DNA from: Diplosphaera chodatii
Lineage: Eukaryota > Chlorophyta > Trebouxiophyceae > Prasiolales > Stichococcaceae
Length of the DNA: 64,000 bases
NCBI GenBank assembly: GCA_032358165.1
Contig: JAALGY010000052.1
Location: forward strand, 248,001 to 312,000
Direction of reading: 5' to 3'
Part shown: piece after piece, positions 19,053-31,075 of the stretch
Numbering within the stretch: position 1 is the first letter of the stretch
Layout: every line of letters begins with the position of its first letter
The notes under the pieces: generated by a model
What the model was told of the DNA's origin: nothing
Database searches by the model: none
Seen by the model: the letters and a program-made list of their open reading frames with translations, nothing else
Program-made: the position numbers and the translations under genes

Positions 19053-20192
19053 GATGCGTGCAGCTGGACCTTACGCGATGCAGTCATAATACACACTCAC
19101 CCCACATGCTTGCGGCAGCTGCAGAAGCGCCCCTCCAAGCGGGGATCCAGTTTCAGCCCTGGGTGATGTCTAAGTTGAAACAGGTGGCAGGTCGTGCAGC
19201 AACGTGGGCAGAGCCTTGCGTTGCCGAGAATCCCTACGATCGTCACATGTATGAATGTTCTGCAAGCACGCGCGGCGTCTGAGGGTCAGTCAGCAACACA
19301 CAGTCGCACGCCAGACACTTGCTGGCTGTGTGCTCCAGGGCCGGACTGCAGCTGACTCGATCATGGCATGGGGCTTCGCTCATGGACACCAGGGGAGAGT
19401 TCGGAGGCTGCCGGGCAACGTGCTTACAGTACCAAACTGAATGTGCTGCCATCAAAGTAGCGATAGCCATCCCCGATGCAGGTGCCAGGAATATGGAAGG
19501 GTGACAGCAAGCAGAAAGGTAGCAACCGCACAGCTGCCGCATCGAGTAAAAGTTGCACCTATTATTTGCAAGGCTGCTTTGCTTTCTGCCGGTTCTCAGA
19601 CGAGGCAGTTTGAACTCTGTGTAACGTTCGTTGATATTCATGCTGAAAAACAGAACAGAAAACATTAGTGTCACTAATGCTGTGCTTGTTGCATGTCAAC
19701 TCCAGGTGGACGCATCTGTTGCTTGTGCACAACATGCCGAATTATGCACGTCAGCCATTCGAGTCCGTCCTAGACGGGCTGCAGGCGCAATACCCTCTCG
19801 CTTTGCGTTCAGCTCCTGGTTGTGCAGTGTGTACGGAAAGGGGTGCCTTTTGGCAAGGGCGCAGGGATGTAAAGGCGTGCTATCTCCTAATGATAGTCGA
19901 CAGAGCATTTGCCTCGCGAGAAGCCGCATCTCAAAATTACAGTACCAACGTTGGTCCGCAAGGATACGCCGAGTGTTGTGCGGCACTGTTGCGTCTCATT
20001 CCAAGGGTCCGCCTCCCAATTTTCTGCTGTCCGTCCTGCGGGATCAACAGACAGCTGACCCAAATGCCAAGTATGCAGATCGTACAGCATCGAACTTGTC
20101 GGCTGGACGGTCCAGCTGGGGAGGCTTCGAGCTGACGTGAACTCACAGACACTGATCAACAAATCTGCTGGGCAGTTGAGGCCTGCAGAGGC
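19053..20192. promoter_or_regulatory. Divergent intergenic region, F2KP / GT23-like gene
   Basis: About 1.1 kb between two divergent genes, noticeably lower in GC than the exons (for example 19500-19700). It should hold both promoters. No coding exon or named element can be supported. Confidence 0.45.
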
Positions 20193-20791
20193 ATGCCAGA
20201 TGCTGGGACCATGCAACCCCAGCAGCACTGGCACGGTCTCTGTCGCTCCCTGTTCCTAGTCGCTGTGGGCGCAGCATTGGCACTGACCGTGCTTGCGGTC
20301 TTCAACGTCCAGCTGCGAGTGAGTGTGTACGATTGGCAACCCCTCCTGTATTGCCATGCGGACGCGGCACTCTGCCATGGCCTGCTACAGTGGCCTGCCT
20401 TTGACTGGTGTGCCAATGCAAATGACAGCAAGGACCTATACTTGATGTGTAGGGTGGCCGGCTGGAGAACGGTTGGGTGCTGTCAAGGGCTGCACATAGC
20501 GCCGCATCATGCCCCGAGTGCCCGCCCGCCGAAGTGTTCAGCTTCACGGCTGCGCCCACCGCGCCAGATGTCAGCTCCCCAGCCGTTGCGGCTGAGGAGG
20601 ACGGGCCGCCGCCAGGGGAGGAACCAGACGCCGGTGCCGCCGCGGCGGGCGCCTGCACGCTGCAGCACCGGCACCACATCTACGCCAGGGCGGCACCCGA
20701 CCCCTACGGCTGCAGCTTCAGAGCCCTGCCCGGGGCCTGGACCGGGGCGCAGAAGCCGCCGCCGCCGGCGCGGCGGCTGGCAGCAGAACAG

Positions 20792-20823
<32 letters not shown>

Positions 20824-23800
20824 CGACAGCGGCGGAGCTGGCTACAGGGTGGCGGGCGGCGCGCTGTTCGGCACGGTCGCTGCGCAGCGTGCCATCTGGG
20901 CGCACCAGCACCCGGCCAACTGCTCGGCGCAGCGCTTCCTGCTGCACTCGCCGCAGGTGCGGCCGAGCTGCGCCGGCGCGCCTCCAGCCATGAGTCGTGA
21001 TTTGAAGCGGGTTTGCATGGCAACTGAACTTGTGACGCCAACCCCACGGCGTGGTCACGGAGCACAGTCGCTCATGCCGACCAGGCTGTGCACATCGAGG
21101 TCCGACTGTTCCGCCGGCAAGCATTGCACGTCGGTCTCACCAGCCCAGGGGCCTTCAGCCCCGGGGGTGAGGCGTCAAGGGTGGGCTGCAGGCTGCCAGC
21201 AATGGGTGCGCCTGAACTGTCCTTCTGGCAGTGCGCCCTCCCACGCTGCTGTGGCGCGCGCGCAGCACGCCGGCATCGGCTCGCAGCTGCACATGATCGG
21301 GCTGGCGCTGGCGGTGGCGCTGGACCAGGGCCGCGTGCTGCTGCTGGATGCCCACATCTCCACCGCGCTGTACACCGACGACCCGTACTGCGGTGCGTGG
21401 CGGCATTCGAGGGCTCAGGGCCAGGGTTCAGGGTCCCCGGCCGCCGCCCGGGCCGACAAGGCAGCCACGCCCCAGAGCGGCTGGCATGTGGGGCATGCTG
21501 GCATGCGCCGCAGTGCTGCACCCCAGTGGCAGCGCTCCTGCTGGGCATGGCGCATGGCAGGCAGCTGAGCGGGTGGGGCGGCTGCCGCCGTGCAGGCCCC
21601 GGGCGGCCCAACCTGGACGACTGCTACTTCTACCGCATCAGCAACTGCAGCCTGGCGGACGCGGGGGTTGCGCCCAACCGCACGTCGAAGGTGCCGCCGC
21701 TGCGCTTTTCGGACGAGCGCACGCTGCTCCGGGTGGGTGTGCGCCTGCGTGTGCCGCAGCCCCGCTGGCTGCCTTGGCACAGGCCAAGCCACAGCTGTTG
21801 ACGTCATCAGTGATGGCTGCATGGTCGGCGCCGACAGCCATTCCAAAGGAGCCACACGCATCACTGTTGTTGTGCTCGTGCTATGGTTCAAGCTGCATCT
21901 GACATTCAGCGTCTGTGCCTCCCAGTGCATGTGTGTGGGCGCACTCCAGCCCGTGCAATTTCCTTTGCAAACCTAATGGCGCATGCTCATGGAGTGTGCT
22001 CATGGGCAGGTGGTGCGGGACGACGGCAAAGGGGGCCTGTTCAAAGGCGGCAAGAGCCGCATACCGCAGATGTGCGTCTGCCTCACAATTAAACCACAAG
22101 TCCTACAATTTTACCAAACTATGCTGCTTCCAATAGTCTCATGTGCACTGCGGACGAGACACAGCCAATATGCATATGTGCCTTGCGGCCGATCCTGCGG
22201 TGCACCCCAAAACGTGTGCACACAAGCCCTCTTGCATGACCCCCACCTCCTCCGCCTACAGGATGCTGCCGCTGCTGCTGGGCAGCCCCATCCAGGCGTA
22301 CGCGCGCACCTTCTGGTGGAAGGCGCAGGCGGTGACCTACGTGGTGCGGCCCAACCGGCGCACGCGTCAGGAGCTGGAGGCCCTGCGGCAAAAGGTCCTG
22401 GTCAACGTGCCAGCCTCGCTGGCGACCGCCGTCTCGGTGCGACACAGCACCGGACGCGACACTCGAACAGCGTCTGCTGCTGAATTCATGTATGGGGGTG
22501 TCGACTGTCAGGGGCACGCGCTGACGACGTTGGCCTGTGCAGCACCATGCGCCTCCTCCAGGGTGGCCCCGCAGGGCTGGGGTGCTGGTCTGGTACCACC
22601 ATGCCAGCTGCATGTGCAGGCTTTGCATCTGTGAAGGGACCAGACGGTCCTCAAGTACGCTCCACTCTATGTTGCGCTGCCTGCGGATGGCCAGGCGTAG
22701 ACGCATCACATGCGCCCTGCTTGCTGGGCGCAGGTGCACGTGCGGCACGGCGACAAGTGGATCGAGGCCTCGGAGCAGCCGTCAGAGCGGTACTTTCAGA
22801 AGGCGCAGGCGCTGCATGTGAGCCGCCTGCGGCCGGGGGCGCCAGTCATCAGCAGCTTTGCTTGCAAACCCTTGCCCACTGCCTACTTGCCGTGTCCAAT
22901 GACGCCATAGCCGCCTCGTGCTGCACCTCGGCAGAGCATGCAGCAGCGTGGTCCGTTGGGCCATACCTGCATTCTGTGCATATGTCACTTGGCTTACTGC
23001 GGCATGCAGAAGGAGGCAAACGGGGCGCTCGAAAAGCACGTGTTCCTCAGCACGGAGGACCCGGCGGTGGTGGCCTGGTTCGAGGCGAACGCGACAGGAT
23101 GGCGCGTCGCCTACACCAAGAGCAACCGCAAGCCCGACCGCAAGTACGCAGTGCGCACGGCTGGCACACCCGGCGTCTTTTGCGCTGTCGCACCTCAGCC
23201 CACGACGCAGTCCTCACCTCATCCCCTGTGCAACTGCCTGAAGTTTGGGACTGCCGAATCAGAGCCGGCACCCTGAGCTTGGCGCTTCTCACATGATGGG
23301 AGCCCGCATGCTGAGGCCCGACATAAGCTGCTGCCCCGCCGCGGCAGGAAGAGCACGGTGGCGTACGCCCGGGAGCACGGCCCGGCGGCGGAGTTCCTGG
23401 ACAGCCTGCTCAACCTGGAGCTGGCCCTCGAGTGCGGCGCCTGGGTCGGCACCCTGAGCTCCAACTGGTGCCGCCTCATCGACGAGATGCGGTGCGCCCC
23501 CGCTCCCCCTCACCACGTTCGGCACACTACGCCTGGGTTACCGCGGACTTCTGCAGATAGAGCTGGCACTGCGGCGCGGCGCTGGCATGCACACAGCTGA
23601 GTCAGCTGCTGCACGCTGACCAGCGGCGCGCGGGCGCACGGGCAGCAGGTCGCCAGGCTCACGCGCTGGCAGCTGCAGTGCATGCCGCAGGCGCAGGGCG
23701 CACAGGCCTGGCCAGGGTGCTGTTGCAGGGCTGTGCACACTTGCGCCGGTGTGGCTGTTGAGCTGCCCCAGTGGGACTGCTTGAACAACGCGCCCCGCCT

Positions 23801-24060
23801 GCTGGTGCCAGGGGCACACAACGTGTTGCACGCCTCTCAAGAAGTATCCGCATGCACGGTGCTGGCCCGATGCTGCAGCTGCAATAGGCAGCTCTCTGTG
23901 CTCTCCATTAGAGCTGCTGTTGTATCGGAATGGTGAACCTAATGGATACTACAGACTAACCACTGACATCTGCTGCAGGTCATCGGTGCGGTGCAAGGCG
24001 GACGGCAGGTACCTGGATGCAGCGCAGCACGACCCGCCGCTGCAGGTGGGCTGGCGCTGA
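20193..24060 (+). CDS. FUT8-like (GT23-type) alpha-fucosyltransferase, type II membrane protein
   Basis: Ten exons: 20193-20318, 20519-20956, 21266-21392, 21596-21732, 22010-22071, 22262-22436, 22734-22817, 23010-23143, 23348-23491 and 23979-24060. They join in phase to about 502 residues; only the start of exon 2 is uncertain. An N-terminal anchor (LFLVAVGAALALTVLAVF) is followed by an Ala/Pro/Gly-rich stem with ten consecutive glycines. The catalytic part has HAGIGSQLHMIGLALAVALD (like the GYGCQLH block of FUT8), the nucleotide-sugar motif VHVRHGDKWIE (FUT8 VHVRRTDK), VFLSTEDPAVV and a C-terminal block ECGAWVGTLSSNWCRLIDEM that parallels FUT8 TFSSQVCR. FUT8 transfers fucose from GDP-fucose to N-glycan core GlcNAc in the Golgi; here the acceptor is unknown. 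The VRHGDK version replaces one Arg of VRRTDK. Other GT23-superfamily activities remain possible. Confidence 0.82.
20791..20821 (+). repeat. GGC trinucleotide run coding polyglycine
   Basis: About ten GGC units within exon 2 of the FUT8-like gene encode ten glycines in the stem region. Such a run is prone to length changes and to secondary structure. Confidence 0.85.
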
Positions 24061-24847
24061 GCCGGCACCCGGGCAGCGCCACGATGCAGCAGCTGTGGGA
24101 CTCGGCTGCACACGGCCACAACGTGACCATGTTGTAGGTAGCACAAAACTTCAGGCTAGGTAGATGCTCAGTGTGTGTACAAGTACAGCAGGCGCCCTGG
24201 CTGCTGAAAACACCCGGGGTTGACGAGTGGCACACATGATCCGTTGCTACCTGATGCGACAGTGTTGTCGGTGGTGATGAAGAACTGAAATGCTGAAGGC
24301 CGGCAGCTCACTTGTCTGTGCGTATGGTGTGTGACTTTGAGCGCTCAGGATGCTGCTGGTATTTGGGAGGGGTTGCCGCTAGTACAAATGGTGGTGGATG
24401 CGCACGCAACGCTGGCCACAAGCACTTGCACATGTCTCCAGCAGATGGTACGGTAATGTAGTCAAGGGGCGTGCTGGGGTGTGGTGATACCTAGTATTGA
24501 GCGCATACAGTACAGCGCAGCGAAGTCACGGTTCAGGATTATGTCGTCAACCCCACACCGTACATAATACGCCAACACCCCATGTAGACAGAGCGCAACT
24601 GCAGCACCCTTCATGTCACGAAAGCTGAGTGCAAAACCACCTCGATCGGTGTTGCAGCGAAGCCGCTGAGGAGGTCAAATAACTGCCGACTCTTACATGG
24701 TTCTCAAGCGCACAATGCCTGTGCTGCTGGAGACAGCTACACACCTGGGTTGCTGCTGACATGCAGAAGCCCAGTATGCCCAGCATGGCTTCTTATTGCT
24801 GTGCAGACTCTCGGCGGCGCATGTCCAGCATCCAGGGCAGTGGGCCA
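24061..24847. other. Intergenic, convergent (GT23-like / methyltransferase-like)
   Basis: These 790 bp hold the 3' ends of two converging genes. A TGTAA on the minus strand near 24693 could be the polyadenylation signal of the minus-strand gene, by analogy with other green algae. No coding exon is supported. Confidence 0.4.
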
Positions 24848-27800
24848 TCAAGGCCAGTAGTGCATGCGCAGGCCCTGCCGCCGGAACTCCTGCAGCTGGT
24901 CGATGACCGCTGGCAGCTTCAGCTTCTGGGACTTCCCGAAGAACTTGTACATGTCTGGATCGTTGAAGTGAATCTCCTGCGGCACAGGAACTTGTAGCCT
25001 GTCAAGCCGCCGTCCCTGGTGCCGTGCACTGCTGGCGGCTGACAGTGAGAGGGCATGCTGGTGCGCACAGTCTGAGGTGCTTAAACACCACAACAGCAGC
25101 AACTGCTGCTTCGGCAGGACTCGGTGTGGTTAGTCTGAGCAAGCAGGGCGGCGGCAGCGCCCCACCGTGAAGAACTCGGCAATCATGTCGACCGTCGGCT
25201 GGTCCAACTGCTGCAGGAGCGCTTGCTCGATGGGTACGTTGTCTATGTCCTGCGCCCAACGGGAAGCAGCACTGTGAACACCCGTGCCAGCCCACTGCAA
25301 GCACGCCATCTACTCACAGCCTGGGCCTGTGGAAAGGTGCAAGGGGTTCACGGTCCACTGAGCGAGGATCCGGCGCGACATGCACGATGCAATCGACTCA
25401 AACCACCCTGGCACGGACGCTCAAGTGCTGTGGTGAAGTGCTCCAGCTCATATGCAGAGTTAAAATGCATGTTCCGCAGGGTCCTGACCACAACATCGAC
25501 AGACGGCTGTGCTGCAGACTCACCAGCTTGAAGGCGACGTAGTCTCCGGGACGGTATATTTTGCGGAGGATGTTGAGCGGGTTGCGCGGGTCGTCAGGCT
25601 CCACCCCGCACTTCGTGTTCCGGAAGTGCATGATCGAGCTGCAGCGGGCACAGCAAGCATGAGCAGCTGTGGGGTCGCGTGCGCAAGGTGCGAGCCTGGA
25701 CAGCATGCCCCAGGTGCACATGTGGCCCGTGGCAGCAGTGTGCCACACATGGCTGCCTCTGGCTGGCGGGCATCACAGCACGTGCGCAGGTAGCACGGAA
25801 CACATCCGCAGCAGCTCGTTCGGGCTCAGTGTTGCTGGCATGCAGGGCACAATGGCAGCGGCGGGTGCATTGCATCAGAAGTGTCCAGCACGAACTAGCT
25901 CATGCACCTGAGATTGGGTGGCCTGCAAGGCAGGCACACAAAAGCGTATCAGAACTTCTGCTCGGGTGGTCTGCTTTGAAGGAGAAATGTGCTGCATGCA
26001 GGGGTGCCCTACGCACCACTCTTCCCAGTACTTTACAGGATCCTGTAGGGTGACCTCCCACCCTGCAGCCAACGGGCACACCTCGTGGGTGTCACCAGAA
26101 TAGAGCCGCAGAGGCACGCCGGTTGCAAACTGCAGGAACATCCGACTCACCCCAGATCTCGTCAAACTCTATCCCCTTAGCTGCGAAGATGCTCAGGAAC
26201 CATGGCAGGCTGCCGCTGGAGAACCGACCAGTGCCCAAGTCTGCAGACCGTCAACACAGAACCTCTTTATGGAGCTGCAGCCATCAGCAGATCATGCTGT
26301 GGGAGGAGATTATAAGCAAGGATATCTTCATCGGCATGCAGTCTGTGCAGGACCAAATGCCCGGCTGGCGTACAAACAGATACATATATATACGCACATA
26401 CATACACATACAACAGGCATGTTGACAGCAACTATCCAGCGCACCAAACAGGTACTTGCGGCCCGGGTACACTGCAGCCACTGTGTCCAACGACAGTGGC
26501 TGGATGACCATGTACCTATGTAGTAGGTTGAACTTTTGAACCATAGATTGAGCGAGTCCAAGCACACAGGTGTCGATCAACCCACAGCACAGCTGTGCGA
26601 CTGCAAGAGAGGCTGGGAGTTGCTCTGAGGCCACTGACAGGTCATGGAAGCACGATGCTTGTGAGTCGGTAGAGCTGCGCTGACCCCTTGTTCTCAATGG
26701 TCCTGCGGTTCTTGGGGGACTGCTTCTGGCAGTCCAACTCGGGATGCGCAGCACACCACAGTCGGTGGTTCCTCTGCACACGACCACCATGCGCAGCACC
26801 TCAGATTATGTCATCTATCCGTGTTACGTGTTTAGTTGGCACGCCTGGTGCATACCACCATCCAGCACAACTGGCCCCAGTGCATCGCAGGCGTCTGACC
26901 AGTGCAGGTGTTGCTCAAGGTTGTGCCTCAGTGCTCACACACCGAGGCCTGGGACGCTTTGCCATGCGCAAGCGCCTGCTGAACATCTGTCTTGCTGATC
27001 CGAAGCAAGCAACTCGGCACCTGGTCGCCTGGCGGGTCGTGCGCTGTGTCGATGTATTCTGGGCGGTCGGGGCGTGCGCACTCCGGCGCCGATGTCGGGT
27101 GCCGCAGCAGGCCCACCAGCGGCTCGATCGGCGTGCGCACCTGCGCAGGAGCACGCGCCCGCAGTCACGCGACTTGAGACGCTGTGCGGAGCGATCCCGG
27201 GTTCTCAGCTGTGCGTGTGTTGCTGGGGTTGCGGGGGGCCGTGGCGGGACGGCTGCCACAGCCAGATAGCGGGCAGTTGTGCACAGCGCCAGCACACCTC
27301 CCTGCCGCTGCAGCTGTCGCGGTAGCGTAAGTGCGAGAACACCTGCGTTGGTGAAAACCTCGGGTCGCCTGACTTAGCATGACCATGCTTGCGAGATGGC
27401 AGCCGCAAGAGGCAGCGGCACCGCAGCGCGTCACAAGGGACCTGCAAGCCTGTCAGCACACCCTGTAGCAGTTGCACGTGCACCTTCCGGTTCTGCATGG
27501 CCGGCATTGCCGCGGCTGTGTTCTCGCGCGAGTACGAGTCGTTCATGGGCCCCATCCAGGCGTCCACCCGGTCCGACTGGTCCAGCATGCGCTTGCAGGT
27601 GGACGCCTGGTAGGCCGCCGCGTGCTGGCGCCACTCCTCCTCCCAGTCGCTGGGCTCGTACGCGAGCAACTCCAGCCGGCAGGCTGCGCTGCTGCCACGG
27701 CGTGACGCGAAGCGCGGCAGCTTGCGCTGCACGCCTACAGCAGTGGGAGAGCGACCGTGAGGCCTGAATTGTGTGTCACTAGAGCACAAGCACCTGCGCC

Positions 27801-28001
27801 GCCAGCCGTGGTGTGTGGGAGTCGAGGATCTCCCGGTGACTGCTGCATATGCATGTGATCACCTGCTGGCATGCTGCTGCCAGAGTGCCACAGCAGGACC
27901 AGGACGGTGGCCACGCCCAGCGAGACTCCTCCGAGTATCAGGCGAGAGCGCATGCGATCGTCGAGGGCGGGCATCAGGCCGTGTGCTTCAGAATGTCGCA
28001 T
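24848..28001 (-). CDS. Membrane-anchored methyltransferase-like protein (class I SAM fold)
   Basis: Ten exons (27863-28001, 27484-27734, 26943-27140, 26685-26737, 26445-26515, 26151-26240, 26017-26062, 25524-25638, 25166-25249, 24848-24976) join in phase to 391 residues. The start at 28001 opens a cytosolic tail and an anchor (LILGGVSLGVATVLVLLW). The lumenal part has PIEPLVGLLRHP, YPGRKYLFDLGTGRFSSG with a glycine motif like SAM motif I, then GIEFDEIWGWEV, and PGDYVAFKLDIDN followed by PIEQALLQQL. The protein ends in LRMHYWP. The layout recalls FkbM-like methyltransferase relatives found widely in green algae, where an acidic residue closes strand 2 and a KxDID motif follows. No activity is known for this branch. 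I infer a Golgi enzyme, possibly methylating a sugar; an inactive relative is also possible. Confidence 0.68.
26371..26415 (+). repeat. TA/CATA-rich microsatellite in intron
   Basis: A run of alternating ta, cata and caca units within an intron of the minus-strand methyltransferase-like gene. Purine-pyrimidine alternation is marked. Nothing suggests a function. Confidence 0.7.
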
Positions 28002-29649
28002 CGTGCAGTCGGATTGCGTGCAAAGGCACGTCACGGAGTGCTGCCCACGGTACTGGCCTCCGCTGGAGGCGGCAGCAGGTTATGTTGCGTCAGGAGCATG
28101 CTGTGTCTGCTGCTGATCCTGATCGCTGGATCAGCCCTGGTGCTGGGACGCTGCCGGGGCCTGCAGCTGCAGCTGTGATCGGTGCTTTCAACCGGCTTTT
28201 GCCCCGTTACTGAACTTTCCAACAACCAACCGTGACGAACTAATATGAGGTTTACGAGGCATTATAGGTAAAGTCACGCATGAAAATTCCTCACATACGG
28301 TAAACCCACTGTTGTGGGACAGGATTGGATAAAGGCGGGTGGCGACGAGATGTTACCTTGGTCCAGTTCGTGACTGACCAGCGAGCTTTTGCAGCTGGCA
28401 TGTGTGGAATGGATGCAGGCGCCACAGGCACTGCTTCCCACCAGCGCGAGCGGTTATAAATACCGGTACCGTAGGTCGACACCAGCGAGGTGGCGTTGCA
28501 CCTCAGCCACCTCCCCAGTGGAAATGCCCCGGTGTAGCTTCACAGTGTGGCATTACTTCGTCATTCATCCTGCAAGGTCTCTTCTCGCTCAGAATTCACT
28601 GCATACTTGTTTGGCTGCTGGGGTGACCACACACGCAAAATACCTGTTCAGCCAGCAGGAATGTGGTAGATCGCAGTGGTATGACAAGCCGCTTCAAGGT
28701 GAGCGAAATGTAATCGATGTCACTATGATGTAATTTGCAACACATGTCAAACACCTACAAGCAGAATGGAAACCTTGATCTGGACTCAAAACATACACAA
28801 GACCAGCTTTGTTAGACCCGACTGCCTGCGAATCCTGCTGCCTCCTCTACTTTATGGAGCAAACTGCTGGAGATCAAGCACATGCAGTCGATCTCAAAAT
28901 TGCAGTTGCCGTTTCACTGGTGCCCGACACCTAAGCCAGGCCGCCTATCGACTCCAGTAGCGTCTTGTAAAGAAAGATTTGTCTGTACGGCGCCGCCATA
29001 CAGTGCATTGCATGACCCTGGCTGCTGGGCGGTCTGCCTATACTCAAGAGAGCAGCCCGCGAGAAGCGCTGATGTTGATGCGCCCACCCTTGTCCTGCTG
29101 GCAACCACGGGTAACACATCAGGGTCACACAGCAGTGCGTCATATCTTGCCAGTGCAAGACAGAGCTCACGTATCATCGTGCAGCGGATAGGCTGCTGAA
29201 ACGCCAACAGCAACATCAGCAGCGAGGCACATCTGGCACCAGCTGCCGGCACACCGCACACCTGGTGAAAGCCATTCTTCATGGCGGCCTGCCGCAGCAC
29301 CACATGCGCAGTCGCAGTAGCCCTGGGGGCGCTGCCGTCGACCTGATCCCCCGGCGTCGCCTGGGGCTGCCGCCGCGGCTGCCGCGGCTCAGCGGCCTGC
29401 AGCGGCTGAGGTGGACTGCTGCGCGGCGCGGGTGCAGCCTGTGGGTGACGAACACACCACAACTGGGATACAAACCAAAGTTGACCGATGCTTGTCCTGC
29501 GTGAGTCGGACTTGCAGTGGTAGCCAAGCCTCATGCAGAGAGCTGTACTGCACTCCGCGCTCCACTGTACAGAGTATGAACTGCAGCAGCCTTCTGCAGC
29601 ACTCGCTGTACCACCTGTCAGGCGGAACCACAGCACAAGTATGTGTGAA
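28002..29649. other. Intergenic, 1.65 kb, low GC in the first part
   Basis: This lies upstream of the methyltransferase-like gene and downstream of the TLC gene. The stretch 28200-28900 is AT-richer than the surroundings and contains a TATAAATA at about 28454 on the plus strand with no plus-strand gene behind it. A block at 29275-29420 reads openly on the minus strand (Pro/Arg/Ala-rich) and could be an extra 3' exon of the TLC gene, but the in-frame stop at 29650 makes that unnecessary. Confidence 0.4.
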
Positions 29650-30536
29650 TCACACCTTCTGCCAGTGCTGCTGCCGCCGCTGCCGCCACCAGCCAGACAG
29701 GCTTCGGTGCACCATGCCGAGGTTGAAGATGCACAGGAAGGCCTGCAGTGGCAGGCCGCACATCTGCTGCCGGATCCTCGTGTCCCTCGGGCCACCAGTA
29801 GTGCAACAGCAGGCGACCGTCGCAGGCTGCACAATGTGCCGATGAGGTGAGTGAAGAAGCACGCACCTGGCAGTACCAGATGACGTGCCGCTCCCATGTA
29901 GGGATGCTGCTCGGCAACCGGGTGGCAAACACCACCAGCAGGTATGGGAACAGCATCAGCCGGATTGGGATGAAAGTTGCCCAGTAGACGACCGTCAGTG
30001 GCATGCGCTGCAAGGCACACGAACACGAGTCAGCAGCAGCTCGTCACCAGGTCCACATGTCAGTGCATTAACTCTGGGTCTGCAATCCAACCAGCACCCC
30101 CTTACCTGCGCCTTCCACTGCCGCCGTGCGATGAGGAAAAAGGTGTTAACCTCTGTGAGCCCATCGAGGCAAGCGAAAATGGCCGTCTCCTTCCTCACCT
30201 ATACATACTAGGAGTGCATGACGTTTGACTGCGTCAATATAGCTGGAGGAGGACTCAATGCTGATCGCAACTCGATGCGCCAGCATGACAGCTCACCAGT
30301 GGGAAGATGCAAAGCAACAGCGTCACGACGTGGTGTATCCTGATGGCCGTGATAGCTGCGGGCACGGCTTCGGGCTGAACCATGACCCAAACGGTGTCCA
30401 GCGCAACGTACCAAAAGATGAACCAGGCAAAGACGGTGGGGTCCACAATGCCACACAGGCCAGCCAAGGCAACGCTACACAGGACTGGAAGACATATCAG
30501 GTTCGCCCAGTCGTGCACAATTGCAGCCCGTTTCAT
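29650..30536 (-). CDS. TLC (TRAM-LAG1-CLN8) domain membrane protein
   Basis: Exons 30297-30536 (open up to an acceptor at 30566), 30106-30198, 29867-30007 and 29650-29826 join in phase and end in a natural stop, giving at least 216 residues. The protein is mostly hydrophobic helices: VHDWANLICLPVLCSVALAG, TVFAWFIFWYVALDTVWVM, then RIHHVVTLLLCIF, with the paired histidines typical of TLC proteins. It continues with CLDGLTEVNTFFLIARRQW and IPIRLMLFPYLLVVFATRL. The charged E-x-x-T-F-F-L-x-x-R pattern is the usual TLC centre. Plant and animal TLC proteins of this size (TMEM56/TLCD-like) sit in ER or plasma membrane and affect lipid composition; true ceramide synthases are longer and carry a Lag1 motif not seen here. 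Family membership is likely, lipid substrate unknown. A further 5' exon may be missing. Confidence 0.7.
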
Positions 30537-30566
30537 GGCTGTAGAGCGTTGTTTCCCCCAAGCCGC

Positions 30567-31075
30567 CTGCAGCGTCTGGCTGCCCGTGCGCTGCGTCGAT
30601 CACCGCAGCTGATGACGACTTCAGAGCGTGACAACGCTCCCACGGTGCAGCTCCAATCTGGGTTGCGTGTCACAACGGTGGACAACGAAGGACACCTGCT
30701 GGCCGTGAGCGTGCCTGCGAAGCTTTGCAGCAGTCCTGCACCTCGCGAATATGCTGTGCCAACAGGGGGTGTATGCAGCAACGTGCCCTCTCGGACCCGT
30801 CCAAGACGACTTGCCTCGGTCAGCTTAGCCGAGCAACCTGTCAGACAAGTGACCGTGTCTTGCAGCTGTTACAGGTGTTCAGCTGTGCAGCAACACGAGC
30901 TGCAGCACAACATGGCCCTGCGGTCGATGCACTGGCATCCTCTGGCTGAATGTAACCCTTTGGTGCAAGCGTTCCAACATACCGTAGTGCGTGCCGTATT
31001 TGCATGCTAAGCTTGGTCGTTCGGCCCACTGCCGTCTACTCTGGCTGGGTGTCTCGCAGTGAGAGGCACTTGCTT
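30567..31075. other. Intergenic, TLC promoter / kinase 3' end
   Basis: About 510 bp. It should contain the 5' region of the TLC gene, possibly with a missed first exon, and the 3' UTR of the kinase gene (a minus-strand TGTAA lies near 30870). No exon is supported. Confidence 0.4.

Noticed and set aside
26371..26415. TA-rich run as a mobile-element end or origin
   Set aside because: It is a simple microsatellite inside an intron, with no terminal repeats or target-site duplication.
28454..28461. TATAAATA as a promoter TATA box
   Set aside because: No plus-strand gene follows it, and on the minus strand it lies about 450 bp upstream of the methyltransferase-like start, too far to assign.
28914..30026. 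370-codon minus-strand open frame overlapping the TLC gene
   Set aside because: It is out of frame with the conserved TLC exons and lacks domain motifs, though its 29275-29420 part might be an extra 3' exon.
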